A stretch of 64,000 nucleotides of DNA from Eubacterium uniforme (GTDB lineage Bacteria > Bacillota > Clostridia > Lachnospirales > Lachnospiraceae). The notes under the pieces are model-generated. The model did not search any database. It worked only from the letters and a program-made list of their open reading frames with translations, and was not told the DNA's origin. Shown here piece by piece: positions 9,200 through 19,067 of this stretch (position 1 is the first letter of the stretch; every line of letters begins with the position of its first letter). The stretch covers positions 1 to 64,000 of the forward strand of contig NZ_FUXZ01000004.1 in assembly GCF_900167115.1 (NCBI RefSeq), given 5' to 3'. Both the position numbers and the translations under genes were made by a program.

Positions 9200-11263
9200 T
9201 TATACCCTATTCTTCTTAACTCTAAACATCATTGCGCTTTCAGGTGTAATTTTAACATGTAAACTTCCACCCTCAACATTATAATCAACTTTTCCAACAT
9301 TATATTTATCTTCATAAGAATACAATAATCTTTCCATTGTATCGTCATCAGATATGTCTAACTGCCATACTGGAATATCAACTTCCATATCTGAATGTGC
9401 AGTACTTACAAGTGTAATAATCTTACTATCCTCTTCAAATCTACCAAAGCTTACAACATTATTCATTGCAATAAGCATCTTAAATGCACCTGTCTTAAGA
9501 GCCTTATTATGAGAATGAAAATAAATAGCATATCTACAAAAATCTATAAGTTCTGCATTCTCCTTCCCCCATGGATAAGGTCTTCTATTATCAGGATCAG
9601 TCCATCCACATAATCCTGCTTCATCTCCATAATAAAATGTTGGAGCACCAGGCCAAGTCATCTGCATAATAATTGCAGCCTTCATAAGCGCTATGTTAAC
9701 GCCTTCTTCTGCCCCCTTCATGCCATCACTTACAATTCTACCACATCTTCCATTTGTTCGTGTTAAAAATCTTGAATGGTCATGATTTGATAACTGATTC
9801 ATGGAAACAAGTAATGACTGAGTCTGCATCTTTGCCATGTTATGCTTCATAGCTTCAGCGAAACTCTTTCCATTACCTTTAAGGAACATGTCAACATTAT
9901 CACTATGTTTGTCAACACCTGTCAAAAACCAGCTAACAGGTTCCATAAATGCATCATAATTCATTATGCTATCCCACTGTCCACCTTGTAACCAGTCAGA
10001 AGGATCACCATAATGTTCTGCTAAAATAATTGCATTTTTATTTGCTGATTTTACTGACTTTCTAAAATCAGTCCAGAACTGATGATTCATCTCTTTAGAA
10101 TGACCAAGATCCGCAGCAACGTCAAGTCTCCATCCATCAACATTATATGGAGCACTTACCCACTTGCTACCAATTCTTAAAATGTAATCATATAGTTCCT
10201 TAGAATCTTCAAAGTTAAGTTTTGGTAAGGTATCATATCCCCACCATCCTTCGTAATTCCTACAATAATCTGTATTATCAGCAAACTTAAAGAAATTTCT
10301 ATAAGGACTGTCCTTACTTACATATGCACCTGGTTCAAAACCTTCCGCATCCTTGTATATCATCTCACGATCAATCCACTTATTAAATGAACCACAGTGA
10401 TTAAATACACCATCAATAATAACTCTAATATTTCTGCTATGCGCCTCTTCAACGAGTCTGGCAAAGAGTTTATTAGATGCCTCTAAGTTTTCTTTATCCG
10501 TAACACGCTTAATGTACTTTTTAGCGTGAGTATTATCATTATCATATTCACTTAACACATCATCAACATCATTAACAATAACGCCAAAATGAGGATCAAT
10601 ATGATCGTAATCCTGTATATCATACTTATGATTTGATGGTGAAACAAAAATAGGATTTAAATATAGAGCTTCAATTCCTAACTTTTGTAAGTAATCGAGT
10701 TTATCAATAACCCCCTGAAGGTCTCCACCATAAAATCTTCTAATGTCAACATCTGCAATGCCATCTTCCCAATTTGCATGACTAACATGTCCCCCTACGT
10801 ATGCATATTCATCATCTACAACATCGTTAGATGGATCGCCATTATAAAATCTATCAACAAATATCTGGTACATAACTACACCCTTTGCCCAATCCGGTGT
10901 ATCATATCCAGAAGTAACCTTAAAATTATAATTTGAATCATGGCCAGTTGATAAACCTAAAACATCATAGAAGGCCGTAAACTCATCACATTCAAGTTTA
11001 AAATAATAATCATTAATGCCGTCTATGGCAATAAACTTTTCTTCAAAGTAATCAAAACGATTAGTTTTATTTCTCTCAGAAACCTTTGTAAGCTTCTTCA
11101 TCGGTATCTCTTTACCGTTAGCAATAAGTACCGTACTCCTAACCACATCTTTAGCGGTTCTAAGCGTAATTTTAACACTTTCTCCAGCCTTTGGTACCAT
11201 CGGATCTCTGAATTCGCTAGTTCCATCGTGAAAGATTGCACTTTCTAATAAATCATAACCCAT
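9200..11263 (-). CDS. GH13 alpha-glucan hydrolase (neopullulanase/cyclomaltodextrinase type)
   Basis: A 687-residue protein without a signal peptide, so probably cytoplasmic. The first ~115 residues look like the CBM34-type N-terminal domain of neopullulanases, followed by a (beta/alpha)8 barrel. The catalytic triad of family GH13 is visible: nucleophile D381 in GWRLDVA, acid/base E416 in ILAEHYG and D495 in LSNHDHSR, plus the region-I motif DGVFNHCG near 284-291. Such enzymes cleave alpha-1,4 and sometimes alpha-1,6 bonds in maltodextrins, pullulan or cyclodextrins. It precedes the LTA-synthase-like gene with no gap. Exact specificity is not readable from sequence. Confidence 0.9.
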   Translation of the reverse strand: MGYDLLESAIFHDGTSEFRDPMVPKAGESVKITLRTAKDVVRSTVLIANGKEIPMKKLTKVSERNKTNRFDYFEEKFIAIDGINDYYFKLECDEFTAFYDVLGLSTGHDSNYNFKVTSGYDTPDWAKGVVMYQIFVDRFYNGDPSNDVVDDEYAYVGGHVSHANWEDGIADVDIRRFYGGDLQGVIDKLDYLQKLGIEALYLNPIFVSPSNHKYDIQDYDHIDPHFGVIVNDVDDVLSEYDNDNTHAKKYIKRVTDKENLEASNKLFARLVEEAHSRNIRVIIDGVFNHCGSFNKWIDREMIYKDAEGFEPGAYVSKDSPYRNFFKFADNTDYCRNYEGWWGYDTLPKLNFEDSKELYDYILRIGSKWVSAPYNVDGWRLDVAADLGHSKEMNHQFWTDFRKSVKSANKNAIILAEHYGDPSDWLQGGQWDSIMNYDAFMEPVSWFLTGVDKHSDNVDMFLKGNGKSFAEAMKHNMAKMQTQSLLVSMNQLSNHDHSRFLTRTNGRCGRIVSDGMKGAEEGVNIALMKAAIIMQMTWPGAPTFYYGDEAGLCGWTDPDNRRPYPWGKENAELIDFCRYAIYFHSHNKALKTGAFKMLIAMNNVVSFGRFEEDSKIITLVSTAHSDMEVDIPVWQLDISDDDTMERLLYSYEDKYNVGKVDYNVEGGSLHVKITPESAMMFRVKKNRV

Positions 11264-11352
11264 ACTTTTAAAATGACTCCTTAATATTTTAATAATATTA
11301 AAGTATTTCTACTCTCTTTTTCTCTTTTTCTAAAAACCCTTATACAAAAGTA

Positions 11353-11381
11353 AAAAGCACAGCTGCTACTGCTGTGCTTTT
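11353..11381 (-). terminator. Hairpin terminator in the ftsH-GH13 gap
   Basis: A perfect 11-bp stem (AAAAGCACAGC with GCTGTGCTTTT, 7-nt loop) is followed on the minus strand by TTTTT-type sequence. It lies 230 bp after ftsH. Because a TATAAT lies between (11461-11466) it could instead end a short separate transcript. The rest of the 11264-11609 gap has an inverted repeat TGCACAAA/TTTGTGCA at 11488-11526 and no gene I can support. Confidence 0.75.
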
Positions 11382-11609
11382 AGGAGAAGGTATTTTTCGT
11401 TTTTTCTTATGGGGTGTAGCAAAAAAACTATATAATGTATTGGGGGTTTTTACGATATGTATTATAACCCGAATTTACAAATAAGTGTGCACAAACATTA
11501 CAAAATGTACAGAAAGTTTTTGTGCATTTTCACTATACCCCTATCCTTCATCGTGATTTTGCCTAAAACTGCAGACTCAATCCACTACTTTTTTAATCAA
11601 TAAATCAAT

Positions 11610-13418
11610 CTAAGCAAATAATGCTTCAAATTCTTCCTGGTTTATCTTTTCTTTTTCAAGTAAAAGTTGTGCCCCCTTGTGAAGAACGTCTATATTTTCA
11701 GTAATAATATTCTTAGCATCATTATAGCACTTACTAACTATGCCTCTAACTTCCTCATCAATAGCTGTCGCTGTGTTTTCACCATATGCTTTTGAATGAG
11801 CAAGGTCACGACCAATAAATACATCATCTGAATCATCATTATAGTTAATCAAGCCAAGTTTTTCTGACATACCATACTTTGTAACCATAGCCTTAGCTGT
11901 TGCTGTAGCCTGCTTAATATCCTGTGATGCACCTGTTGTAATGTCATCAAGCACTAATTCTTCAGCAATTCTACCACCAAGATCAACCATAATCTCATCT
12001 ATCATCTTTCCTCTTGTTAAGAACATCTCATCCTTAGCAGGAAGTGGCATTGTATAACCTGCGGCACCCATACCCGTAGGAATGATTGAAACAGTATGTA
12101 CAGGTCCAACATTTGGGAGCAAATGGAATAAAATAGCATGTCCCATCTCGTGATAAGCAGTAATCTTCTTTTCTTCATCAGAAATAATTCTGCTCTTTCT
12201 CTCTGTACCAATTCCAACCTTAATCATTGCCTTATTAATATCTTTTTGAATAATGTACTTTCTCTTATCCTTAGCTGCAAGAATAGCTGCTTCGTTAAGA
12301 AGATTTTCAAGATCAGCTCCTGTAAATCCAGCTGTGATTCTTGCTACTTCATCAAGTTTAACATCATCACCAAGAGGTTTATTCTTAGCATGTACATTAA
12401 GTATAGCCTCTCTACCCTTAACATCAGGTCTTCCAACTGTAACCTTTCTGTCAAAACGACCTGGTCTTAAAATAGCAGGATCTAAAATATCAATTCTGTT
12501 AGTAGCGGCCATTACGATAATGCCTTCATTAGCACTAAAACCATCCATCTCAACAAGTAACTGGTTCAATGTCTGTTCTCTTTCATCATGTCCGCCACCC
12601 ATACCAGTTCCTCTTCGTCTTGCAACCGCATCAATTTCATCAATAAATACAATTGCTGGTGAATTCTTTTTAGCTTCAGCGAAAAGATCTCTTACTCGTG
12701 AAGCACCAACACCTACAAACATTTCTACGAAATCAGAACCAGATATGATATAAAATGGAACTCCTGCTTCACCGGCAACTGCCTTACCCAAAAGAGTTTT
12801 ACCTGTTCCCGGAGGGCCTGTTAAAATAACACCCTTAGGAATTCTAGCTCCTATTTCAATATACTTCTTAGGATCTTTTAAGAAATCAACTATTTCTGCA
12901 AGTTCTTCTTTTTCTTCTTCAAGACCTGCAACCTTTTCAAAATTAATATTCTTTGTATCATTAACAAGTCTGGCTCTACTTCTTCCAAAATTGGCCATTT
13001 TAGAATTAGCGCCACCACCCATACTTCCATTAATCATAAAGAAGAAGAAAATTCCTGTTGCCAATATGATTATTAATGGTAATATGTCTGTTAAGAAAAT
13101 ACTGTCTCTTGAAACATCTTTTACAACATATTTTGTATCTTTTGCTTTAGCTAAATCATCTACAACCTTATTTACATCTGGTACGAACAAAGATTTAACA
13201 TCATCATTTTTATATGTGATTGTAAGTTTACCAGTTGGTATTTCTTTATTCTGCTTTATAGCAACGTTTTCAATCTGACCTTCCTTTAAATCTTCAACAA
13301 ATGACTCATAAGTATAATCCTGTGAAACATTACTATTAACAGTCACATAATAAACAATTCCGACTATTATAGCTACAACTGTCAAATAAAAGAATATTTC
13401 TTTTACTCCTTTTTTCAT
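11610..13418 (-). CDS. ftsH: ATP-dependent zinc metalloprotease FtsH
   Basis: 602 residues, the usual length. Two N-terminal membrane segments (about 8-27 and 109-129) flank a small extracytoplasmic domain. The AAA module has Walker A GPPGTGKT at 201-208 and Walker B IVFIDEID at 256-263, with the second region of homology [18 protein letters not shown] after it. The peptidase zinc site HEMGH is at 423-427. FtsH forms a membrane-bound hexamer that degrades misfolded membrane proteins and short-lived cytosolic ones. It is last in the hpt-ftsH pair, 19 bp after hpt, with a perfect GGAGG site. This hup...tilS-hpt-ftsH order is standard in Firmicutes. Confidence 0.98.
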   Translation of the reverse strand: MKKGVKEIFFYLTVVAIIVGIVYYVTVNSNVSQDYTYESFVEDLKEGQIENVAIKQNKEIPTGKLTITYKNDDVKSLFVPDVNKVVDDLAKAKDTKYVVKDVSRDSIFLTDILPLIIILATGIFFFFMINGSMGGGANSKMANFGRSRARLVNDTKNINFEKVAGLEEEKEELAEIVDFLKDPKKYIEIGARIPKGVILTGPPGTGKTLLGKAVAGEAGVPFYIISGSDFVEMFVGVGASRVRDLFAEAKKNSPAIVFIDEIDAVARRRGTGMGGGHDEREQTLNQLLVEMDGFSANEGIIVMAATNRIDILDPAILRPGRFDRKVTVGRPDVKGREAILNVHAKNKPLGDDVKLDEVARITAGFTGADLENLLNEAAILAAKDKRKYIIQKDINKAMIKVGIGTERKSRIISDEEKKITAYHEMGHAILFHLLPNVGPVHTVSIIPTGMGAAGYTMPLPAKDEMFLTRGKMIDEIMVDLGGRIAEELVLDDITTGASQDIKQATATAKAMVTKYGMSEKLGLINYNDDSDDVFIGRDLAHSKAYGENTATAIDEEVRGIVSKCYNDAKNIITENIDVLHKGAQLLLEKEKINQEEFEALFA

Positions 13419-13437
13419 TTTTCCTCCTTAAAAAATT

Positions 13438-13956
13438 TTATATTTCCACCACTCCAATATACGGTAGATTTCTATATCTTTGATCATAGTCAAGTCCAAA
13501 GCCTACCACAAACTTATCCGGAATTACAAAGCCTGTAATATCAACTTTAACATCAACTTCTCTTCTATCTGGTTTGTCAAGTAAAGTTACAATCATTAAA
13601 GATTTTGGATTTCTCTTTTCTATTTCAAGTTTAAGTGTCTTAAGCGTGTTACCAGAATCTATTATATCCTCAATAATGACAACATTCTTCCCTTCAACAC
13701 TTTCATCCAAATCTTTTTTTATGGTTATAACACCACTACTCTTCGTTCCAGAGCCATAACTGCTAACCTGCATAAAATCTATTGTTACAGGAATTGTAAT
13801 TCTTTTTGCAAGTTCACAAGTAAAAAAGATACTTCCCTTAAGTATGCATAGTAAGTGAACTTCCTCACCTTTAAACTTATCACTAATTACATCTGCAATT
13901 TCCTTAATTCTTTTACAAACTTCTTCCTCAGAAATCAAAACACTTATTTTATCCAT
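13438..13956 (-). CDS. hpt: Hypoxanthine phosphoribosyltransferase
   Basis: 172 residues, the normal size. The PRPP-binding motif VVIIEDIIDSGNTL lies around residues 93-106, and the family motif LLCILKGSIFF near 35-45. The enzyme salvages hypoxanthine (and often guanine) to IMP/GMP using PRPP in the cytoplasm. It sits between tilS and ftsH as in Bacillus, separated from tilS by 32 bp and from ftsH by 19 bp, which points to one operon. The ribosome site AAGGAGG fixes the start. Confidence 0.97.
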   Translation of the reverse strand: MDKISVLISEEEVCKRIKEIADVISDKFKGEEVHLLCILKGSIFFTCELAKRITIPVTIDFMQVSSYGSGTKSSGVITIKKDLDESVEGKNVVIIEDIIDSGNTLKTLKLEIEKRNPKSLMIVTLLDKPDRREVDVKVDITGFVIPDKFVVGFGLDYDQRYRNLPYIGVVEI

Positions 13957-13988
13957 TTCGCCTCCTTACGTAAGCACATAAATCTTCT

Positions 13989-15437
13989 CTACTCTTTATC
14001 CGCTTCGTAACTTATCTTTAGAATTTTATTTGTATCACTTGTAACTTTTATGTCTTCACCAATACGATATCCAATTACCCACAATATCTTATCATCAGAA
14101 GATAACAATAAAATATCATCTCTTTCTTCTCTTGGAATTTTCATATCGCTGAAATAATCTTTGATTTTTTTATGGCCGCCCTCACTGTTAACGACTATGT
14201 AGTCACCTTTTTGTCTGCTTCTAACATATAAATCGCTATCTATTTTATCATAATCTATATATTTAGTATACTGATTTTCCTTGTTTTTTATTATTTTTTC
14301 GTCAATTACATCAGCCGGTTTCACTTCCACAGTAATTCTAAACCCAGCGCCTTCAATAACCTGTTTTTCCTCACTTTTCTTGATTTGATAAGACGGATAC
14401 TCTTTATGTACATTTATTTGCTGATTTTCAGACTTTGTAGCAAATTCCACTCCGTTATATGTTCTTTTTGCAATAATGCCATATGGAAGTTCTATACTGC
14501 TTGAAACAATACTTCCAAAAAGATTCATAATAATATTTACATGTGTCTTTGTAATATCTTTAAGCTTACCCGATTTATCTTCAAAGCACTTTCTAATAAC
14601 ACCACTAATAACACATTCATCCTCATCAAGAATCTGTGAACTAATCTCATACTCTGAAACATACTTTTTATAAGCTTTATCCACCTGATTTTCAATAAAT
14701 TCATTAGCCTCTGTGGCAATTTCAGCAAGGTTACTTATAGCATTAAAAACATTTTGATTAAAATTATTCTGAAGATATGGTAAAACCATAAGTCTAATTT
14801 TATTTCTTGAATAATCTTCTTGCAAATTAGTACTATCAACCACATAATCAATGCCTCTACTCTTAAGGTAGTCTTCAATTGATTCTCTTGTAGTCGATAA
14901 AAGCGGTCTTATAATATCATCCCTCTTAACTGGAATTCCACTCACGCCTTTAAGACCACTTCCTCTAATAATATTAAATATAACCGTTTCAACATTATCA
15001 TTTTCGTTATGAGCAACGGCAATTTTCACAAACTGTCTATCCTCCCACTTACTAGCCGCTCTAGCAAATGCCTCGTATCTTAATACTCGTCCTGCTTCCT
15101 CTAAAGATAAATTATTTTTATTGGAATATCCAACAACATCTAAACTTTCAACAATTAAAGGAATTCCGTTCTTTTCACAAAAATCAACAACGAAAGTTTC
15201 GTCACGTTTTGCTTCCTTGCCCCTGATATTATGATTAATATGTACGGCCATCAAATCAAACGAACTATCATCAACGCTTTTTGAACTGACATATTCACTT
15301 ATTCTTTTCAAAACACTTATTAAACATATTGAATCCGCTCCTCCTGAAACGCCAACTACAATATGTTTGGTGTTTTCCAACAATTTGTTTTCTCTAATGA
15401 AATTGTATATATTATATTCAAATTTCGACAATTTCAT
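13989..15437 (-). CDS. tilS: tRNA(Ile)-lysidine synthetase
   Basis: 482 residues. The PP-loop ATP pyrophosphatase motif GVSGGADS is at residues 29-36, followed by the conserved HINHNIRG and AVAHNENDNVETV motifs. The C-terminal third matches the TilS tRNA-binding region (RSRQKGDYI..., KIKDYFSD.KIPR). TilS attaches lysine to C34 of the AUA-reading tRNA-Ile, switching its amino-acid identity and codon reading, and is essential. The AGGAGG site lies 9 nt before the ATG. It follows divIC, with the divIC terminator in between, and precedes hpt. Confidence 0.96.
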   Translation of the reverse strand: MKLSKFEYNIYNFIRENKLLENTKHIVVGVSGGADSICLISVLKRISEYVSSKSVDDSSFDLMAVHINHNIRGKEAKRDETFVVDFCEKNGIPLIVESLDVVGYSNKNNLSLEEAGRVLRYEAFARAASKWEDRQFVKIAVAHNENDNVETVIFNIIRGSGLKGVSGIPVKRDDIIRPLLSTTRESIEDYLKSRGIDYVVDSTNLQEDYSRNKIRLMVLPYLQNNFNQNVFNAISNLAEIATEANEFIENQVDKAYKKYVSEYEISSQILDEDECVISGVIRKCFEDKSGKLKDITKTHVNIIMNLFGSIVSSSIELPYGIIAKRTYNGVEFATKSENQQINVHKEYPSYQIKKSEEKQVIEGAGFRITVEVKPADVIDEKIIKNKENQYTKYIDYDKIDSDLYVRSRQKGDYIVVNSEGGHKKIKDYFSDMKIPREERDDILLLSSDDKILWVIGYRIGEDIKVTSDTNKILKISYEADKE

Positions 15438-15486
15438 CTATCTCTCACCTCCTGTGTTTCTACCAAATAACATATGTCATTTCAAA

Positions 15487-15546
15487 AAAAGTGCCATACA
15501 TTATATAGTTATTTCAGCAAATGACTATATAATAAATAGCACTTTT
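15487..15546 (-). terminator. Terminator overlapping the divIC stop codon
   Basis: On the minus strand the arms AAAAGTGC...GCACTTTT and an inner ACTATATAA-type stem form one long hairpin ending in a T7 run. The stem begins inside the divIC stop codon region, so transcription of tilS may depend on read-through or on its own promoter. Confidence 0.7.
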
Positions 15547-15910
15547 ATTTCTCTTCTTCCGGTTTGAAAATAACCTCATCCGGATACACAAGACCTAATT
15601 TTTTGGCCATCTCTTCTACATAAGCCTTTGTCTTTACATAAACAGCTCTCTCTTCAAGTTCTTCTCTTAATTCAAGCTGTTCTTCTTTCTGCTCAATTAA
15701 CTTAGCCTCTTTACTTTCTAACTCATTTAAAGTCTTCTGAGACTTTCTAATGTTAATACCTAAAGTAACCACTATAAGAAGCGCCATTGCACTAATAAGA
15801 AAAAGGCCATATAATGATGTACTTCTTCTTTTCTTCTTACGCCTCTTACTAGCTCGGGCTATTGCAGTATCTTCTCTTCTATTGTCAATTCTTTTACGAC
15901 GAGTTGCCAT
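15545..15910 (-). CDS. divIC: DivIC/FtsB-like septum formation protein
   Basis: 121 residues: a very basic N-terminus (RRKR, KRRKKKRR), one membrane segment around 35-54 (LFLISAMALLIVVTLGI), then a Glu/Lys-rich coiled coil (about 57-100) and a short C-terminal part with the family signature YVEEMAKKLGLVYPDEVIF. This is the bitopic layout of DivIC/FtsB, which joins FtsL and DivIB/FtsQ in the divisome. Its place two genes after hup matches divIC in Bacillus. Confidence 0.9.
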   Translation of the reverse strand: MATRRKRIDNRREDTAIARASKRRKKKRRSTSLYGLFLISAMALLIVVTLGINIRKSQKTLNELESKEAKLIEQKEEQLELREELEERAVYVKTKAYVEEMAKKLGLVYPDEVIFKPEEEK

Positions 15911-16011
15911 AACTATACCCCTATGTTGTGTTTTTTCTTACTGTTCTTATTTTAATAGGTTTACATATAATTTTCAAGTCTGATTTAATAAATTAATATT
16001 TTATTAAGATA

Positions 16012-16251
16012 TTACAACGGAGTATACATTTCCTTGGCATCATCCTTCTTTACTGTCTCTGCTATACTGTCAACTTTAACCTTAACATTTCTGTTACCAA
16101 AGACAATCTCTATTTCATCGCCAACTTTAATTGTAGTGCCAGCTTTAGCCACTTTACCATTAACCATTACTCTTCCTGCATTACATGCATCAGCCGCAAC
16201 AGTTCTTCTCTTTATTAATCTTGATACTTTTAAATACTTATCTAATCTCAT
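16012..16251 (-). CDS. rqcP: RqcP (YabO) S4-domain ribosome quality control factor
   Basis: 79 residues, almost entirely one S4 RNA-binding domain (MRLDKYLKVSRLIKRRT...GRVMVNGKVAKA), ending ..EMYTPL like YabO of Bacillus. RqcP works with RqcH on stalled 50S subunits to add poly-alanine tails. I choose the ATG at 16251: GAGG lies seven bases upstream, while the upstream extension would be translated through the hairpin at 16268-16295. It follows hup as in Bacillus, but yabP and yabQ, which normally follow, are missing before divIC. Confidence 0.93.
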   Translation of the reverse strand: MRLDKYLKVSRLIKRRTVAADACNAGRVMVNGKVAKAGTTIKVGDEIEIVFGNRNVKVKVDSIAETVKKDDAKEMYTPL

Positions 16252-16267
16252 TATGTCCTCACAAACT

Positions 16268-16295
16268 AAGAACCCTGTCATCAGACAGGGTTCTT
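16268..16295 (-). terminator. Hairpin between hup and rqcP
   Basis: A perfect 12-bp stem (AAGAACCCTGTC / GACAGGGTTCTT) with a 4-nt loop. The sequence after it on the minus strand is only weakly T-rich, so it probably attenuates, or marks a processing point that sets the high hup to low rqcP ratio, rather than being a full stop (inference). Confidence 0.6.
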
Positions 16296-16313
16296 AAAGT
16301 AAAATCGAATTAA

Positions 16314-16610
16314 TTATTTCTTTTTACCTTTTTTAGGTGCATTTACAGCATCCTTTAAAGCCTTACCAGCTTTGAATTTAGGAGCCTTTGAAGCTTTAAT
16401 CTTCATTGTTTCACCTGTTCTAGGATTTCTACCTGATCTAGCAGCTCTTTCTGATACTTCGAATGTACCAAAACCTGTTAACTGGATCTTTTCACCCTTC
16501 TTAAGTTCTTCTGTTACTACCTCTGTAAATGCCTTAACTGCAGCGTCAGCGTCTTTCTTTGTTAAACCTGCTTCTTCAGCAATTGCTGCAACAAATTCTG
16601 CTTTGTTCAT
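16314..16610 (-). CDS. hup: HU-family nucleoid DNA-binding protein
   Basis: 98 residues. The HU/IHF fold is clear: [21 protein letters not shown], then GFGTFEV and the DNA-binding arm [16 protein letters not shown] short basic tail (APKKGKKK) extends the usual 90. HU bends and compacts DNA as a dimer. The start is set by AGGAGG upstream of 16610. A strong promoter of its own is visible (16667-16695). Confidence 0.97.
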   Translation of the reverse strand: MNKAEFVAAIAEEAGLTKKDADAAVKAFTEVVTEELKKGEKIQLTGFGTFEVSERAARSGRNPRTGETMKIKASKAPKFKAGKALKDAVNAPKKGKKK

Positions 16611-16666
16611 TTTGTTTCCTCCTCGAAAAAAATTCAAAAGTAACCGCAATCAATTACTCTTATTAA

Positions 16667-16695
16667 GTTATACTTTCTTTAAGCCAATTTGTCAA
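16667..16695 (-). promoter_or_regulatory. Strong sigma-A type promoter of hup
   Basis: Minus-strand TTGACA (16690-16695), 17-bp spacer, TATAAC (16667-16672), about 55 bp upstream of the hup start. This is the closest match to consensus in this part of the window, as expected for an abundant protein. Confidence 0.75.
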
Positions 16696-16824
16696 GTTTT
16701 TTCGGCAAAAAATGGCTTAAAATCAACATTTTCCATACTATGTAAACCATTTTTTTGCCAATTATTTAAAACTTCTTTGAGATTGTCTAAAACTTATCAT
16801 ACTTTTCCTATTTTTGCCCTAAAA

Positions 16825-16851
16825 AAAGACCATCCGAGAGGGATGATCTTT
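16825..16851 (-). terminator. Terminator after the 239-aa membrane protein gene
   Basis: Stem AAAGACCATCC / GGATGATCTTT with one G-T pair and a T-run on the minus strand (A7 at 16821-16827). It separates the membrane protein gene from the hup promoter. Confidence 0.8.
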
Positions 16852-16877
16852 TTAGTTTCGCAAAAAATATATTTACA

Positions 16878-17597
16878 CTAATCTTCGTAAAATTCTCTAA
16901 ATTTCCTAGCAAATATAATCGCATATTTGCAAACGAATTTTGTAATTCTTTCTGGATTCTTAATTGGATGTCTAACTAAATACATAACAGAATTAATTGA
17001 ACGAGCTACTATAATCATAACAAAGAACCAGAATATACTTTTATATACAGGCTGAGTTGTAATTCTAAGAAATGGATATGGTCCATAAACAATTCCCTTT
17101 AAATTTAAAATAACAATTACTACACCATAAATAGCTGTTGGTATGTATGCAGCCCTTATAAACAACTTATCAAACTTATCTTTCTTCTCAATAAAGATAA
17201 AAGCAATAATAGCCATGATTGGACAAACTGTATGATGATAAATCTGTGCACCCTTATACATAATATGAGGTCCATAACCATCCGATACTTTCCCTGGTAA
17301 AAGTACTACTAAAACCACTATGAAAGTCATCGTAATGCAGCACACCGAAAAATACTTAAGTATCAATATAGCTTTTGGTATATCACATTTCTTTATTATA
17401 CACACCAACGCTGTTATCATCATGATAGTTGATGTGATGCAAAGGAAAATATTACTATCAGTTGTATAAAATCTAAGCGTTCTGCAACTATACTTAAACG
17501 CTCTTTTTATTCCCATTATCTCTAGAGCAACCAACATAAGATTGAAAAGGAAAATATCAATCTTTACGTTAATATTATATTTTTTATCTGGTTCCAT
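16878..17597 (-). CDS. Pr6Pr/FAR-17a-like integral membrane protein
   Basis: 239 residues with about six membrane segments. The conserved features I recognise are FYTTDSNIF near 43-51, YHHTVCPI near 126-133 and GPYPFLRI near 174-181, which match the Pr6Pr family of bacterial membrane proteins, distantly related to the AIG1/FAR-17a fold. In that fold a Thr and a His act as hydrolase residues. Whether this protein is an enzyme is unknown. It has no obvious functional partner: its neighbours are a DUF815 ATPase upstream and hup downstream. Confidence 0.6.
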   Translation of the reverse strand: MEPDKKYNINVKIDIFLFNLMLVALEIMGIKRAFKYSCRTLRFYTTDSNIFLCITSTIMMITALVCIIKKCDIPKAILILKYFSVCCITMTFIVVLVVLLPGKVSDGYGPHIMYKGAQIYHHTVCPIMAIIAFIFIEKKDKFDKLFIRAAYIPTAIYGVVIVILNLKGIVYGPYPFLRITTQPVYKSIFWFFVMIIVARSINSVMYLVRHPIKNPERITKFVCKYAIIFARKFREFYED

Positions 17598-17674
17598 ATC
17601 TTTTTTCTCTTCTTCACTTAGCCTTATTATTAATTATTCAACATAATCATAATAATATTTTAACCTCCAAAGAG

Positions 17675-19024
17675 CTATTCATCAATAGTTCCCAGCAAAT
17701 AATCTATAAATTGAGTCGCACATCTACCAGAAATTCCGCCATGTGATAATTCCCACTTATTAGCTTCCTTCCTGATTTCTTCCTCATCCATATTGATATT
17801 ATTCTTCTTTGCAAGCTCAAATACTATATTATAGAATTCCTTTGGAGTAGGCTTTGAATAGCTTATCCTTACACCAAATCTATATGCAAGAGAAAGTTTT
17901 TCTTCCATAGTATCAGACTTGTGCATACCATTATTTGAAACCACATCATCTCTATCACTCCAGTTTTCCTTAATAAGATGACGTCTATTAGATGTTGCAT
18001 AAATCAAAATGTTCGCTGGACGACTTTCAACACCACCCTCTATAACAGCCTTTAAGAACTTATATTCAATTTCAAATTCCTCAAATGATAAGTCATCCAT
18101 ATAAATAATGAATTTGTAATTTCGATTCTTAATTTTTGAAATAACAGTTGATAGATATTTAAACTGATGTTTATATATTTCAATCATTCTAAGGCCATCA
18201 TCATAAAACTCATTTACAATAGCCTTAATGCTTGTAGACTTACCTGTACCGCTATCACCAAATAAAAGTACATTATTCGCTTTTTTACCTTCAACAAATG
18301 CTTTCGTATTATCCACAAGCTTCTTCTTCTGTATTTCATATCCGACAAGGTCTGAAAGCACAACCTTATCCATATTATTGATAGGCTTAAATTCAACCTT
18401 ATCTTCAGCATAGCATTTTAATCTAAATGCCTTATTAAGACCAAACATGCCAACACCATAATCTTTATAAAAGCCAGTTACTAAATCAAAAAATTCATCA
18501 TATGATTTAGCATTTGCTAATTTCTCACTTAAAGCTCTAACTTTTTCACTTACGTTTTTGTTATACATAAGTTCAGGCTTTTCAATTGATTTATATGTTG
18601 TAAGTCTGCTAAATACATCTGTATCAAGATACTCTTCTATCCATGTAAAATCATAATGGAATAATTCCATAAACGCTTCAAAATCCTGCTTTGCATAGAA
18701 GTTAACCGAACCATCACTAGCACCAACTTTTTCACAAGTTAAACTAAAAGGATTTTCGTTAGTAATAATTTCATATGTAAGATAATTCTGCCATAGATTC
18801 TTATCGAAAGCATATGATGTTCCAAGTTCAAGAATTCTTTTAACCTCTCTGTATGTTCTAGTTAATAAATCTTCCTTTGTAACATCAATTGAATCTTCTT
18901 CATTTGCTGAAGTTTCAAACTCCTTTAATCTTTTCGCATCCTTACATATATCTGCAACCCTTGTTATAATTGCATCCTTTCCAAAATCACTATATAAGAT
19001 AAATCTTGATACTATCTTCTGCAT
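17675..19024 (-). CDS. DUF815 family AAA-type ATPase
   Basis: About 449 residues. The N-terminal half is helical and poorly conserved. The C-terminal half is the DUF815 ATPase: Walker A GDSGTGKST near residue 255, Walker B KFIIYMDDLSFE near 310, and a sensor-like IYATSNRRHLI followed by DRFG-like YRFGVRI. The exact role of DUF815 ATPases is unknown. They are widespread in Clostridia as stand-alone genes. I prefer the ATG at 19024, preceded by AGGTG at 6 nt, over the GTG nine bases upstream. It lies 34 bp after cysE. Confidence 0.88.
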   Translation of the reverse strand: MQKIVSRFILYSDFGKDAIITRVADICKDAKRLKEFETSANEEDSIDVTKEDLLTRTYREVKRILELGTSYAFDKNLWQNYLTYEIITNENPFSLTCEKVGASDGSVNFYAKQDFEAFMELFHYDFTWIEEYLDTDVFSRLTTYKSIEKPELMYNKNVSEKVRALSEKLANAKSYDEFFDLVTGFYKDYGVGMFGLNKAFRLKCYAEDKVEFKPINNMDKVVLSDLVGYEIQKKKLVDNTKAFVEGKKANNVLLFGDSGTGKSTSIKAIVNEFYDDGLRMIEIYKHQFKYLSTVISKIKNRNYKFIIYMDDLSFEEFEIEYKFLKAVIEGGVESRPANILIYATSNRRHLIKENWSDRDDVVSNNGMHKSDTMEEKLSLAYRFGVRISYSKPTPKEFYNIVFELAKKNNINMDEEEIRKEANKWELSHGGISGRCATQFIDYLLGTIDE

Positions 19025-19067
19025 TTCATTCACCTGATTTCATTTATAATCTTTTAATTAAATTTTA

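Noticed and set aside
12138-12753. Plus-strand open frames opposite ftsH, and similar long frames opposite mgtE, the antiporter and glnN
   Set aside because: They are antisense shadows of well-supported genes, without ribosome sites or family resemblance.
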